In this document: in pieces, positions 22,703-33,503 of the stretch
Layout of the letters: each line of letters opens with the position of its first letter
Numbering within the stretch: position 1 is the stretch's first letter
Assembly (NCBI GenBank): GCA_009760855.2
Contig: WPIO01000045.1
Location: 521,001-573,500 of the forward strand
Direction of reading: 5' to 3'
DNA: 52,500 bases
Source of the DNA: Cristatella mucedo
Taxonomy: Eukaryota > Bryozoa > Phylactolaemata > Cristatellidae
Made by a program: the position numbers and the translations under genes
The notes under the pieces: model-generated
Seen by the model: only the letters and a program-made list of their open reading frames with translations
What the model was told of the DNA's origin: nothing
The model's database searches: none

Positions 22703-23053
22703 AACCTGCCGGCGGACGGTGGCGTGCCGGCACCGCAGGATAGCACTGATTTCGCGAACTCGACCCACAGCAGCTTCTCCTTAAGCTTCCGGCGCACACC
22801 GCCCAGCTGGCCAGTGGATCCACAGCAGCCGTCGCAGGCGACTGCTGCTGATTGCGTCACGTACGTCGTCGGCGGTGCAGCAGCTGGAGAGGGGGCTGGT
22901 GTGGCGTGCAGCAGTGTGTGGCGTGCAGCAGTGGCGCGTGCGCTGCCACGAAGCGGCGAATGAGCGCGCTCCGCTTCGCCGCCGCGGCCGTCTCAGAGAG
23001 GGGCGAAGAGCCCGCGAACTGACGACGCTACCGCTCGAAAGTGACAACGCGAG
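22703..23053 (+). other. Probable 3' UTR of the secreted-protein gene
   Basis: GC-rich sequence between the GGC tract and an AATAAA signal. It includes a near-duplicated GTGGCGTGCAGCAGTG segment (about 22899 and 22918). I see no coding domain. Confidence 0.4.
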
Positions 23054-23059
23054 AATAAA
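23054..23059 (+). terminator. Candidate polyadenylation signal AATAAA
   Basis: GAGAATAAAATTGTGAG lies about 450 bp past the stop codon and is the only canonical hexamer I noticed soon after that stop in otherwise GC-rich DNA. A cleavage site 15-25 bp downstream would end the transcript before the LINE-A fragment at 23335. Confidence 0.45.
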
Positions 23060-23334
23060 ATTGTGAGAGCAAGCCCGCGGGCGATCAGAGCTTGGCTCGA
23101 ATCGTGGTGTCGCCTTCACGTCCGGCGGGTCACGTGGCGCAAGGTTCGACCGCCGCCGAGCTGAGCGCCGTCGCCTGAGAGGGCGGTGCCCGTGAAGGAG
23201 AAAGGCGCTCGTCGTCTCTGCCTCTGTCTCGTCTCTGCCTCGTCTCTGTCCTCTCTGCCTCTGCCTTATCAAAGCCTTCGCCGCTGCTGCCCGAAATTGC
23301 TGTGCCGAAGCTGCTGAGTTGTTTTGCCCGACGT

Positions 23335-23605
23335 TTCCTCCCGAAAATTTGAGGCAGTTGTTCAAGGCTCGACAACTAGATTGCGAGCACGCGGTCACGG
23401 TTGCGAAACAGCACAGTGTGTTAGAAGAGCAGAGTCTAGTCGAGCCACACTCTTGGGGTGCCCTCTGAGTAGCGCTTCCGTTTCATTAGCGTTAGGTTTA
23501 GGGAAACTTGCCGACATCCAGGATCGAATGTATATAAGGCGAAAAATCCATTTATCAGTCGCTGCAGCAGATTTCGATGGTTTTAATGGCTAATTCAGCT
23601 GGGTA
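23335..23605 (-). mobile_element. LINE-A RT fragment, minus strand
   Basis: The minus strand matches the region just after the YADD box of the 36001-37752 ORF (compare 36835-37080), for instance AACCATCGAAATCTGCTGCAG and GATCCTGGATGTCGGCAAG. It is diverged with indels and has neither 5' nor 3' ends. Confidence 0.75.
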
Positions 23606-23712
23606 TCTTAATCGTAAAAGTGATAGGTGATTCCGTGAAAACTATGGGACAAGTACGAACCACTCCAATGCCTCGTTAGTCAGACCGATCGTTGTTCTCA
23701 GTCGCTTGAGTA

Positions 23713-24345
23713 GGGTGATAATACATTTGATATTTAATATAGCACCATCAAAGGGCTCAGTCTATTTCTAAGCACTTCCCATATGCTGCAAAGGAAGCAG
23801 GATCGAATGGTTAGTGGTAGCATGCTCAATGATAACTAGCATAACATGGTTATTGGCGGCATGCACAGTGTCAGCAAGCATAAGCACACAAAGGAAGAGT
23901 CACATGGACTCACAAAAATGCTGTCATTAATAAATGCGTTTTTAGTTTCTTTTAGAATCTGGTTAAGTCAGGAGATGTCATGTCGCAAGTCGGGGGTGAA
24001 TTCCAGGCTTTGGGAGCTTTAAACTAAAGGCATGGTCTCCAAATGATTTGAGGTTCATACGAGGTCTAAGTAAAAGATTAGATTCCGAAAAGCGAATGGT
24101 ACGATTCCTAATCTGGCGAGGGCGTTGATCTCATAGGTAGGCTAAAGCCAAAGAATGAGGAGACCTAAAATTGAATGACAGAACCTTATAGTCGATGCGT
24201 TGCTTGATTTGGAGCCAGTGCTGGTTGGCGAGAAGGGGTGTGACGTGGCAACTGCGACGCTCACGACTGACTAGCCTAACTGCACAGGTTTGCACTGCAT
24301 GTAAGTGCCTGATTTCACAGACAGGTAGACCGGGGTCCAAAAGCA
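23713..24345 (-). mobile_element. LINE-B 3' part, diverged
   Basis: From a degenerate tail at about 23713 through the 3' UTR (GCATATGGGAAGTGC region, CATGCACAGTGTCAGC on the plus strand) into the C-terminal ORF. The antisense of VQ..AVRLVSRERRSCHVTPLL is still readable at about 24200-24290. Frameshifts are present. Confidence 0.8.
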
Positions 24346-24449
24346 CAAACAAGAAGCTAACCGCACATGTTCCTGATAGCATTTGCAGGGCCTTAGTATT
24401 TTGTCCTTGGTGTGCCCATACGTGCCGATACTGCTTACTACTCTTAACC

Positions 24450-24572
24450 TTATTATTCTTTTTGAAACCGTGCATGTTACAACTAACCATACGGTTACAA
24501 CCCCTAAAAAAACATAAGTAACGCACCTAGCAAGAGAATAAGTTCTCAGGGTGTTATGCAGATGCATTACGC
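24450..24572 (+). mobile_element. LINE-B 3' terminus, plus strand
   Basis: ACCGTGCATGTTACAACTAA.., then GCACCTAGCAAGAGAATAAG, TTCTCAGGGTGTTATGCAG match the LINE-B/SINE-2 end. It faces away from the minus-strand LINE-B at 23713-24345, giving another head-to-head pair. Confidence 0.6.
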
Positions 24573-25124
24573 AGTAATGTTGCGTGAAGCATCATGTCAC
24601 AGCATTACTTCTTCTGCGCGTATTTGCTTCAAATAAAATCCGTGCTAACTTTGCCGAGTTAGTAGCGTGCAACCTGTGGATAACTTGCTAGAATAGCTTG
24701 CCTGGTGTGAAGCTATGATATTAGAGTTGAGCTTTTCGAGCGATTCTTAATTTGGTGTCTAATGTAGGAACGGAAATTTGATGACCGAGCGGAAGTTGTG
24801 CAGTTGCTGTTGTTCTAAATGTCAACTTCTCATTTAGCGATCTGAGAAAATGCTTAGTTTTGCAGAGTGGCAGTGAATTTAGGCATCTCAATAGAAAAGT
24901 TGGCGCCATATAAAAAGAACAGCAGCTCACGGTTTCTCACAGCCGTTGCTCCGTCCTTAAACATTTTTAAAAGATATTTAGTTACCTCAAGAGGTACATA
25001 AGTGCTTTATTACTATTTATCCATTTTTAGTTGCGTAACTTTATCAATTAAAATAGTCCGTTTGAGAAAAGTCAGAAGTTAAAGGCTAGTTGATTCAACT
25101 GCCTAATTTTTATGGCGGCTTACA
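24573..25124. other. AT-rich spacer, nothing recognised
   Basis: No family member or credible exon seen. Confidence 0.4.
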
Positions 25125-25235
25125 TATAGAGCCTTACCATCACTAGCAGTGGGCAATAAAGGATCCACTTCACTGCAGAACACTTAACCCGCGATCCGGG
25201 TGGCGAAGAGCGAGCACCTCACCTACAGGTGAAGA
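25125..25235 (-). mobile_element. SINE-1, diverged copy
   Basis: The plus strand shows AGAGCCTTACCATCACTAGCAGTGGGCAATAAAGGATC and, after CACTGCAG, a decayed B box at about 25185-25196. The order matches other minus-strand SINE-1 copies. Confidence 0.55.
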
Positions 25236-26434
25236 TCCGGAGGTAAGGAGTTATTTGATCCAAATGAGGGAGTTGCGGATTCATGATCGAAATAAGGCAA
25301 GCAGATTATTATCGGAAAATGTTCCCGAAACGTGACGAGATGAGCACCATTGTTGGATGTCCGCAGATTCAAGACGTCACATTAACGATTGAGCAAACCA
25401 ATTTTTTCAGAGCCGGACTGGTGATTCGACCATGTCTAGAGGAGAGAGAAAGTTGATTTATGCAGTCATTTTCCTTAGTAAGTACACAGTATAGCGGCCA
25501 AAAATGCAGCCGCGACTGAATCCCTTCAGGATGAAGAAGAAAGCGGCCGAATTATTTCTACTTAAATTCCTGGCTAAATGAAGATGACTTTGTGGGCCAT
25601 AATTAGAACGGAAATCGGCTAAAAGCAAAAGAAACTCTTTTTTGCGGTTCAAGTGTCAAGTTTAGTTGGCTGTACTGGCAAATTTAATCAAATTACATGA
25701 AATCAATTTAACCTGTACTGATTATTGAAACTTTTCAAGAAAAATGATTATTGAAACACGAAAATCCTTTTAGTGCATAGCAGAATATTTTCACCACCTG
25801 CACATCCACAAGCTTTAATCCAGCTTCTTCGCACGCGTCTCATTCGACAAATGTACATCGTTAGAAAAAATAAGAATCCTCTTTTATAGATTTGATACGT
25901 CCCAGCAGTACCAATTCTGTGCGACTTTTTTTGCCTTCAACAAAAGCTTCCTTAGCCTAAGACCGGTCTTACTGAGTATCCATGCAGACGCACATTAATT
26001 CAATTCATAGCTCGCTGTTCCTTCCGAAATCTGAAATGCAGGGACAATAAGCAAGGCTATAAGACTCATACAAATTAAAGAAGCACCCTAAATTCACGAA
26101 TTTACTATTATTCGAGGACGGCCGAGAGAGCTAGCTAAACATTTGGGGTAGTAGTTATGGGAGGGATAACAATGAAACTGGGATCGTGACTAAACCGCTT
26201 TTTGCGATAGAACCATTTTAACTATTAATGAATTTTTATGGCCCAGATTCCAAAATGCTCATCAGTAAAATTGAATAGTTTGAACAAAAAAGGATTCAAT
26301 TTGCGTGAAGATGTTGGCAAAACTGTAAACATGCACATCAGGTACAACATACCAGTACAACTGGTATCCGATTTTACAGTTGTCATTTTTCGAGAAGGTC
26401 GAGAAAACTCTCCTCCGCAACTCCCATTTAGTCT
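25236..26434. other. AT-rich spacer, nothing recognised
   Basis: About 1.2 kb of unique-looking sequence. Only short frames. Confidence 0.4.
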
Positions 26435-26575
26435 CTGTGGCTATGCGGGTGCTAGACGGAGAGATAAATTACATTGCATTTCATCCTCGTTTCCCTTTGC
26501 AGAAAATGCAAGCGCGTAGAAAGAGATTTAGTTCTCTGAGGGCGCTTTATCAGGTGCATTATTATTATTATTATT
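26435..26575 (+). mobile_element. LINE-B 3' terminus with ATT tail
   Basis: Contains TTTCCCTTTGCAGAAAATGCAAGCGCGTAGAAAGAG, then TTAGTTCTCTGAGGGCGCTTTATCAGGTGC and an (ATT)n run ending at about 26580. Just after, the sequence ATTTGAGACTAGTGG occurs twice (26579 and 26610), a 31-bp-spaced duplication that may reflect tail slippage or the insertion-site duplication. Confidence 0.85.
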
Positions 26576-26581
26576 ATTATT

Positions 26582-27234
26582 TGAGACTAGTGGGGAACTA
26601 TTATTATATTATTTGAGACTAGTGGTTCGAGTCCTGTATGACTTATACGTGCATTTGGTTCTTAACTGGTTGGAGCAAATAAGTCACACACAGGTTTTTG
26701 AATTCAGTTTGCGTTGCTGTAATTCTGTCGGGATCTAATATTTCGGGCATAGTTTTAAAAGATCACAACCTGAATCCAGGGTATAATTTTAGTTTTAAGA
26801 ATAAAAAAATTCGCTACGATTTAGTTTTCACCGTTTTGAGAGGTTGGCAAACTCTAAATTCTTCGTGGGTTATTAGTTGTGGTGGCGTATTTTAGTGATA
26901 CATGTTCCTGATTGTATCGTGCTTTGAAAAATATCCTCGGACGCCTCTTTTGCTAAACCTTACTGTACCCAATGTATCTGTTCCACTTAGTCTCAGTTGA
27001 AAGTGCAATAGCTGAGCAGGCCAAATCACTCGTGACTGCAGTAAGCCCTTAGTTTCTTTGATTTCACAAGGAAAGGTCACTATCAAGCACTGAGATTTTC
27101 ATTAATCAACCAGCGGTTTCTAGGGACGAAGTTATGTTGTAGCTTTTTGCGATCTAACCAGCTTCCTAGCCGGTCGCTGGATTTTCGGGCACCTATTTTC
27201 GTTCCTAATTACAACGTGATTCCTTAAGCTTTAC
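26582..27234. other. AT-rich spacer
   Basis: A possible B-box remnant GTGGTTCGAGTCC lies at about 26621-26633. Nothing else is recognised. Confidence 0.35.
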
Positions 27235-27400
27235 ACCACGACAGCCACGTAGGCAAGGTGCTCGCTCTTCACGACCTAGGTAGCCCGTTCGAATCCTACG
27301 ATTGGGCGACGCCTAACTGCGAAGTGCAAGCCAAGTGGTGACAGCCATTGGTTGGCTCTTCTGCCTCGATAGAAATGAGGCAGCGAAATCGGCTAACATT
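27235..27400 (+). mobile_element. SINE-1-like tRNA-derived element
   Basis: A-box-like CACGTAGGCAAGGTGCTCGC, B box GTTCGAATCC at about 27288, GGGCGACGCC, AAGTGGTGACAGCCATTGG and ATCGGCTAACATT follow the SINE-1 layout, but the copy is diverged. Because it lacks the exact tRNA 3' acceptor stem, it is unlikely to be a functional tRNA gene. Confidence 0.65.
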
Positions 27401-27602
27401 GTATGTGGAGCTGTTCTTTATCATCAGCCTAACTGGAGTTTCTAGAAGAGACACGGTGTTATATATTTAACTGTGCTTGGATGATTCATGTGTTATCGAA
27501 GCCTGTGGTGGGTGACTATTATTTATCTCCAGGCATAGTGTCCACACGATTCTCGATTTAACCTTGGCAAGTTAAATCAACGGCGAGCAGAGAAGTACGA
27601 GC

Positions 27603-27794
27603 GTGGATGTCATGTTTCGGAAAAAATCTCAAGTGAACGTACCGTGGAGCTCGATGTTTATTGTATTTGCCGTCTCGAATATCTCACCTGAAGCGAGCAC
27701 CTATGCAGCCCAAGTGGCTCTGCTCATTCTTAATGTGTCCATTATTGGTCAGCCGGCCATGCGCCTCGCCGAACTTGTTTCCCTCTGCATGTGA
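27603..27794 (+). other. Short open frame, 63 codons, unknown
   Basis: The frame includes VPWSSMFIVFAVSN and an Ala/Leu/Ile-rich stretch (about residues 35-50) that could be membrane-embedded. Its 3' end overlaps a segment repeated at about 29027-29068. No domain is recognised and there is no clear splice context, so it may be chance or part of an unknown repeat. Confidence 0.2.
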
Positions 27795-27798
27795 CTTA
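27748..27798 (+). repeat. Direct repeat, first copy
   Basis: GGTCAGCCGGCCATGCGCCT..GTGACTT reappears split around the LINE-B copy: GGTCAGCCGGTGGCCAT at 27996-28012 and CCATGCGCCTCGCC..GTGACTT at 29025-29068. The second copy was evidently intact before LINE-B inserted. Confidence 0.75.
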
Positions 27799-27995
27799 TA
27801 ATAACAATTATAATTTAAAATATATATAGTAATAACTATATACAATTATATTCTTACCCAATATAGATAGGATATAACTATAATTATATTATAATAACAC
27901 GATATTATTAGTAATACAATATAATATAATTATAGGATATATTTACAATTGTATTTGAAAAAATGATAATTATATTCTTATCCAATATATAAAAA
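27799..27995. repeat. AT-rich imperfect repeat
   Basis: Almost pure A/T with an internal duplicate: AATTATATTCTTA(C/T)CCAATATA occurs at about 27846 and 27968. It links the two copies of the direct repeat. Confidence 0.6.
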
Positions 27996-28012
27996 GGTCA
28001 GCCGGTGGCCAT

Positions 28013-29025
28013 AATAATGATGCACTTGATAAAGCGCCCTCAGAGAACTTAATGTCTTTCTAGACGCTTTACAATTGCTGCAAAGAAAAATGCAATTGAA
28101 AAGTAAGTAAAATCATGCTTGAAAAACAAACGAAATGAATAATATGGTTAGGGGTGACATGCACAGGGTCAGCATGCAAATGTGGGTAGTGGCAGCATGC
28201 ACAGTGTCAGAACCCATAAGCACATCAAGGACGAATCGCAGGGACCCACTAAATGCTGTACTAAATAGGTGTGTTTTTAGGTTCCTTTTAAATGTGGTCA
28301 GGTCAGGGGATGTTCTGACGCTTGTCGGGAGAGAGTTCCAGGCTTTGGGAGAATATGAACTAAATGCACGGTCTCCAAAGGATTTAAGGTTTGTACGAGG
28401 TATTTCTAGACTGTTGGATTCCGAAAAGCGGGTGGTACGATGCTTGGCCTGATGGGGGAGTATATCTGAGAGATAGGCTGGAGCCAAAGAATGAAGTGAC
28501 CTAAAAGTGAGCGACAAAACCTTGAAGTCAATCCGTTGCTTGACGGTAGCCAGTGGAGGTCGGCAAGAAGTGGAGTAATGTGGCAACTTCGCCGCTCACG
28601 ACAGACAAGCGTAGCTGCAGAGTTTTGCACAAGCTACAATCGCCTGATCGCACATGCTGGTAGGCCAGCAAGCAGTGAGTTGCAGAAGTCGAGACGGGAT
28701 GTCAGGAATGCATGGGCCAACTTGGACGTGGTATCCTTATCTAAACAAGCCCGAATTTTAACAATGTTATGAAGCTGAAAATAGGCAGATTTGACTGTGG
28801 AGGTGATAAGGTCGTCTAACGAGAGGTTGCTTAGGAACGTGACACATAGATTTCGAGCTGATTCGACAGGAAATATGCTGGCAGAGCCAATTTTGAGAGT
28901 CAGGCATTCCAATTTCTGAATCACACTGGGTTTATCCATAACTAATAAGTTGGTTTTATCATCGTTTAATATTAGAAAGTTTGCTGCCATCCATGTGCGA
29001 ATGTCATCAGTGCATGCAGCAAGTG
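28013..29025 (-). mobile_element. LINE-B, about 1.0-kb 5'-truncated copy
   Basis: On the minus strand it starts in the segment just after the RT core (CTTGCTGCATGCACTGATG) and runs through the LLVMDKPSVIQKLECLTLKI region (frame 28634-29101) and the C-terminal ORF (frames 28406-28630 and 28113-28586) to the 3' UTR and a very short ATT tail. A short similar motif, GTGGCCAT on the left and GTGCCAT on the right, borders it and may be its target-site duplication. The ORF is broken by frameshifts. Confidence 0.9.
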
Positions 29026-29068
29026 CCATGCGCCTCGCCAAACTTTTTTCCCCCTCTAGATGTGACTT

Positions 29069-30650
29069 GCTTATTTTCGGGCGATTGAGTACTTTATCCA
29101 AATTACCTTTCGCACAAACCAGAGCCTAGGTGTTTGTTTCTCCGTTGGTACTTTTGTATGCTTGTCTGAGCATGTTACAGCTTGCTAAATGCGTCGTAGC
29201 TACTAGTTAGCCCACAGGGCGCTGTTAAGACCCAGGTATAGCGAGTTGAATCTCCTAAGGCACTATGCAAAGACGTTTCGTTGCTATTGTCTTTATATAG
29301 TTAGTTCGAAAACAGCGGCGAGCTACATCAGCCTGATAGTACGAAGGCTAGAGATTATAGCCTTGAGGAAGCCCATATGCCACAGTCTGCAGTTTAAAAA
29401 GAGTAGCTAGACGTTAGCAGTAACAATATATCTGTTGTGCTTTGTGTCTGAATTCTGAGAGTCGTGCATAATGGCAGATGCTGTCCACACGTAGCCTCTC
29501 TTCGGCGAATGAATAGAATTTTGTAAGACAAGGAATGGAATATTAAGCTTTGGATTCTTGCCAAGCTGCGCTTCATCTCGGCGCAATTGCATACGCATTT
29601 GGGGCGCTGTGGCTGCCCTCCGGACTACTTGTCCTGGCTCTAACACCAAGCACTCTATGCGCAGAAACCGAGCTGCTCAGTCAAAGCGCTCGAGATGCGC
29701 TGCCGATGTAGCTGCATCTAGCCCTCTCCCTTCCCATTACCCTCATCTCGCAGCGCTCCTTCGGCAGCCCTTATATTACATACATTCATTGTTCTTGCTC
29801 TGTCGAGCCATTGTTCGTTCCAAAACCACTCGCTAGCTGGCGGCAGTTTGTGGTTGATGGATGCCCCCACAGATAAAGCCGACGCATGGATCGGTGCTGA
29901 GCCAACTGCCGAGAGCAACTGTCCGCCTCTTAACCCCTGAGAAGTCTGGGGCTGCTTAGGTAGTGCGGTCCCTCCCACGTAGGGCCATTGCCCAATGCTC
30001 GCGGATTCCTGAGTCACGTTCCCTTACAGATGCCTATACAAATAGTTTGCAGTGCATCCAGGTGCCGGCTGTGCCATGACTTGTAGTCCATCTGGAAGAA
30101 CTAGCACCACCACGAGCCAGGTTTTTTGCAGTTGTCGAGGTGAGCGAAAGTTCAGCTAGATACACGCTCGTACCATTCGATGCGAAAAAGTGCTAGAAAA
30201 TTAGTAGTGAACCTCAACGGACAAGAAACTGCTAGTGAACCTCAGCACGAACAGCCAACGTGTGCTATTCTCACTGCTGTTGACTATATTGGCGAGCGTC
30301 GTTCTCCGAGGATGCCTTCGGATCTGAAAGGGTATATTAGAAAGCTTGAAATATTCGAGAAATAGTGGGCATCGGCCACTCGGTATGCGGAAACTAGACG
30401 TTCGACATAATCCTACGCACCTATTCGAAAAATTAAGTTGCAATGCCTAAAAAGACTTTGCAAACCGGAAGTCAAAAATGCGCAGAATCTACAATGCCTT
30501 CATTAATTAAGAGCCTGTTTTTTGCAGATTTAGACCCATGAAATGTGGACCTCTAACTTGTTTCAGCGATGTTTCACTTAGCATGTATGTATGTGTGTGT
30601 GTTTGTATATATGTGAGCGTCTGTGGGTGGGTTTGTGGATGGTTGTGTAT
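29069..30650. other. Spacer with possible SINE-2 remnant
   Basis: At about 29200-29290 the segment GGTATAGCGAGTTGAATCTC, then AAGGCACTATGCAAAGAC resembles a decayed SINE-2 tail. Elsewhere short frames (for example 92 codons at 29558-29836 and 61 codons at 30180-30365) show no recognised domain. A (GT)n-rich patch lies at about 30585-30620. Confidence 0.35.
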
Positions 30651-30835
30651 ATTCCGTCTGTAACTCAACAATGCCACAAAGACAATGTGGATGTTACTTA
30701 GGAGAGTTTTGTGTAACGCATTCACAGCCTAAGTGGCTTTTGGTAGGCATTTGGTAGCCGACAAACTTCATCACACGCAACACGGAAAAAGTGGGACGCA
30801 TAGAAGAGTGAGGACAGCAGTTGAGGTAGAGCTGG
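30651..30835 (-). mobile_element. LINE-A 3' end, minus strand
   Basis: The plus strand reads CCGTCTGTAACTCAACAATGCC, then GGTAGCCGACAAACTTC, the reverse complement of the LINE-A terminus seen at 32560-32720. The CATTA tail is lost and a GTTGTGTATATT sequence takes its place. Confidence 0.8.
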
Positions 30836-31954
30836 AAGCCAATAAGCTAAGCATATGACCAACATACTAAAAAGTCGTAACTTTGTGTTGCCAATTTCAA
30901 CAGTTGGAATGTAACTAAGACTACTATTGCAGACAATTTAGTAGCGATAAGGTGACATATTCAGAATATTGTATTCAATTATTGAAATTACTTAGAGTTC
31001 CTTTCGTGAAAGAGATGAACCTAAAGGCACCCGTGTGTCTTCGTCTTAGCAAGCTCTCGTGAACTGAAGGAGGGAAAATCTTAGGTTTTTAGGAATTGCA
31101 TTGAAGCTAGGACAGCTGAATTAAGACGGCTGCATTGAAGGCAGAAAATGAGGCATCTGAACATAATCGTCATTCAGTTACTTTAGAATCAAAAGAACTA
31201 GCAAAGGCAACTGTTTAAACCTAAAATCTATGTTTATTTAGATTCACTTCAGTCAGTCGAGCACAGTCGTAGTATAAGTTAAGATAGTGAAAAGTAAGCC
31301 AGATTCGCAAGCCCCATAATGTGAGCGCTATGGACTCTTAGCGGATATTGAATTAAAATCAATTGGTAAACAATAGTTTGTTCTACATAGCTTAAAATGT
31401 GCTGACCGATATCAAAAGTAATCTTCCGTATTCTTGGATTTGAATCCAAGAGTTCCGTGCAATTTCTGATGGTGTACCCATTTAGTCTCTCTGTTGCCCA
31501 TTGAATAGGCTTTACTGCACAAAGATATGGACTCGCTAGATTAAGTTACGGGCGCTCAGGATTGCAACTGTGCTTTGCATTGGATGGCATAACTTATTAT
31601 CTGTGCTCTCCCAGCAGTGTATTACCCAAACATGCTCCAGGCATTGGCTGGGCCAGTATTTTTCATGTGCCTGCCTGTGCATGGAATTCCGTTGTACGGT
31701 TGTTCTGTGTGTGACCCTTGAGCATTGGTTCAGTGGCCGTCACGTTAACTCAGCGCTGAATGAATCCTCGACGTCATGGCGGCGGCAGCGTCGTGTGGAT
31801 GTACATCCGTTTGGTTAAGATGAGGGTTTTCTGTAAGGCCAGCATACTTAAGTTATTCGCAGCATGTGATAATATTCAGTGAATGCCAAAAACAAACATG
31901 CGCATTCTGTTGGTAAGCATGCCCTTGGTGTATGTCGTCGCATCCCACTATTAC
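30836..31954. other. Spacer, nothing recognised
   Basis: AT-rich, with only short frames (82 codons at 31570-31818, Cys/His-containing but without a recognised pattern). Confidence 0.4.
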
Positions 31955-32733
31955 TTCATTCAGAAGACTGATTCTACGGCTAGCCATCACATCCGATCCC
32001 TATCCAAGATTAGAAGCTGTCTCCCACAGTGGCTTGTAAACAATTTAACTAGCTCTTTAGTTCTGTCTCGGCTTGATTATTGTAATTCCCTTTTGGCTGG
32101 GCTGCCAAAGAAAGCTATTATGCCACTACAGCGGACTATGAATATGGCTGCAAGGCTGGTCTTCAAGTCCCAGCGGTTCAAGCACGTGTCACCTCTGCTG
32201 AAAGAGCTAGGATGGTTGCCGGTTGAGCAAAGGATACAGAGCAAAGTTCTTACGCTGACCCACAAGGCCCGCCACGGCTTGGCTTCTTCGTACCTAGCTG
32301 AACTGCTGCATCAGTTTCAGCCTGTCGCGCCCTCTGGTACTGTGTGGATAATAAATTAGCTGTCCCTTTCCTCCGCTTAAAGACAGTTGGCGACAGAAGC
32401 TTTAGCTCTGCAGGTCCTAGACTGTGGAACTCGCTTCCACTATTCTTACGCAACGACAACTACTCTCCAACTGCCGACTATGGCACATCTTTTTCAGCGG
32501 TCCTGAACTGCTACTTCTATGCTACTCACTACCTCAACTGCTCTCCTGACTCTGCTATGCTTCGCACTTTCTCTTTGTTGCGTGAGACAAAGTCTGTTGG
32601 CTACCGAATGCGTACCGAAAGCCGCTTAGGCTGTGAGTGCGCTATACAAAACTCTCCTGCGTAACACCCACATGGTCTTTATGACTTTGTGGAGTTACTG
32701 ACGGAGATACATTGCATTACATTACATATGACA
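31955..32733 (+). mobile_element. LINE-A, 3' part with CATTA tail
   Basis: The copy begins at TTCATTCAGAAGACTG (equivalent to 37081) and is almost identical to the 36001-37752 ORF over its C-terminal third (RSLSKIRSCLPQWL, SRLDYCNSLLAGLPKKAIM, GWLPVEQRIQSKVL). One frameshift near 32330 splits the frame into 31883-32359 and 32344-32664. It continues through the full 3' UTR that the longer copy lacks and ends in CATTA units. Confidence 0.93.
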
Positions 32734-33503
32734 TTGCTAAAATTCGGGCTTGTTTAGATAAGGACAACACGTCTAAGTTGGTCCATGCATTCGTGACATC
32801 TCGTCTCGACTTCTGCAACTCACTACTTACTGGCCTACCAGCATGAGCGATCAGGCGATTGCATCTCGTGCAAAACTCTGCAGCTAGGCTTGTCTGTCGT
32901 GAGCGTCGCAGTTGCCACATTACTCCACTTCTCACCGACCTGCACTGGCTACCAGTAAACCAACGCATCTCATTCAAGGTTTTGTCGCTCACTTTTAGGT
33001 CCCTTCATTCTATGGCTCCAGCTTATCTCTCCGACATACTCCCCCATCAGGCCAAGCATCGTACCACCCGCTTTTCGGAATCCAAAAGTCTAGAAATATC
33101 TCGTACAAACCTTAAATCCTTTGGAGACCGTGCATTTAGTTCGTATGCTCCCAAAGCCTGGAACTCCCTCCCGATTTGCGTCAGAACATCCCCTGACCTG
33201 AGCACATTTAAAAGGAACTTAAAAACACACCTATTTAGGACAGCATTTAGTGGGTCCCTGTGATTCGTCCTTCACGTGCTTATGCGTGCTGACACTATGC
33301 ATGCTGCCACTAACCAAATTTGCATGCTGACCCTGTGCATGTCACCCCTAACCATATTATTCATTTTATTTGTTTTTCAAGCATTATTTTACTTACCGTT
33401 CAATTGCATTTACCTTTGCAGCAAATGTAAAGCGCCTGCGAAGAGATTATGTCCTCTGATATCGCTTTATCAAGTACATTATTATTATCACTATTATTAT
33501 TAT
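32734..33503 (+). mobile_element. LINE-B, 3' part with ATT tail
   Basis: Directly after the LINE-A tail the sequence enters LINE-B at ACATTGCTAAAATTCGGGC. A frame open at 32859-33263 encodes the C-terminal ORF (RLVCRERRSCHITPLLTDL, LPVNQRISFKVLSLTFRSLH, APKAWNSLPICVRTSPDLST), and the 3' UTR and ATT tail follow. Two unrelated 5'-truncated LINEs in the same orientation with no gap suggest one inserted into, or at the end of, the other. Confidence 0.93.

Noticed and set aside
22291-22963. Poly-Ala and poly-Pro frames of 100-190 codons
   Set aside because: Alternate-frame and antisense readings of the GGC tract and of the Gly-rich exon.
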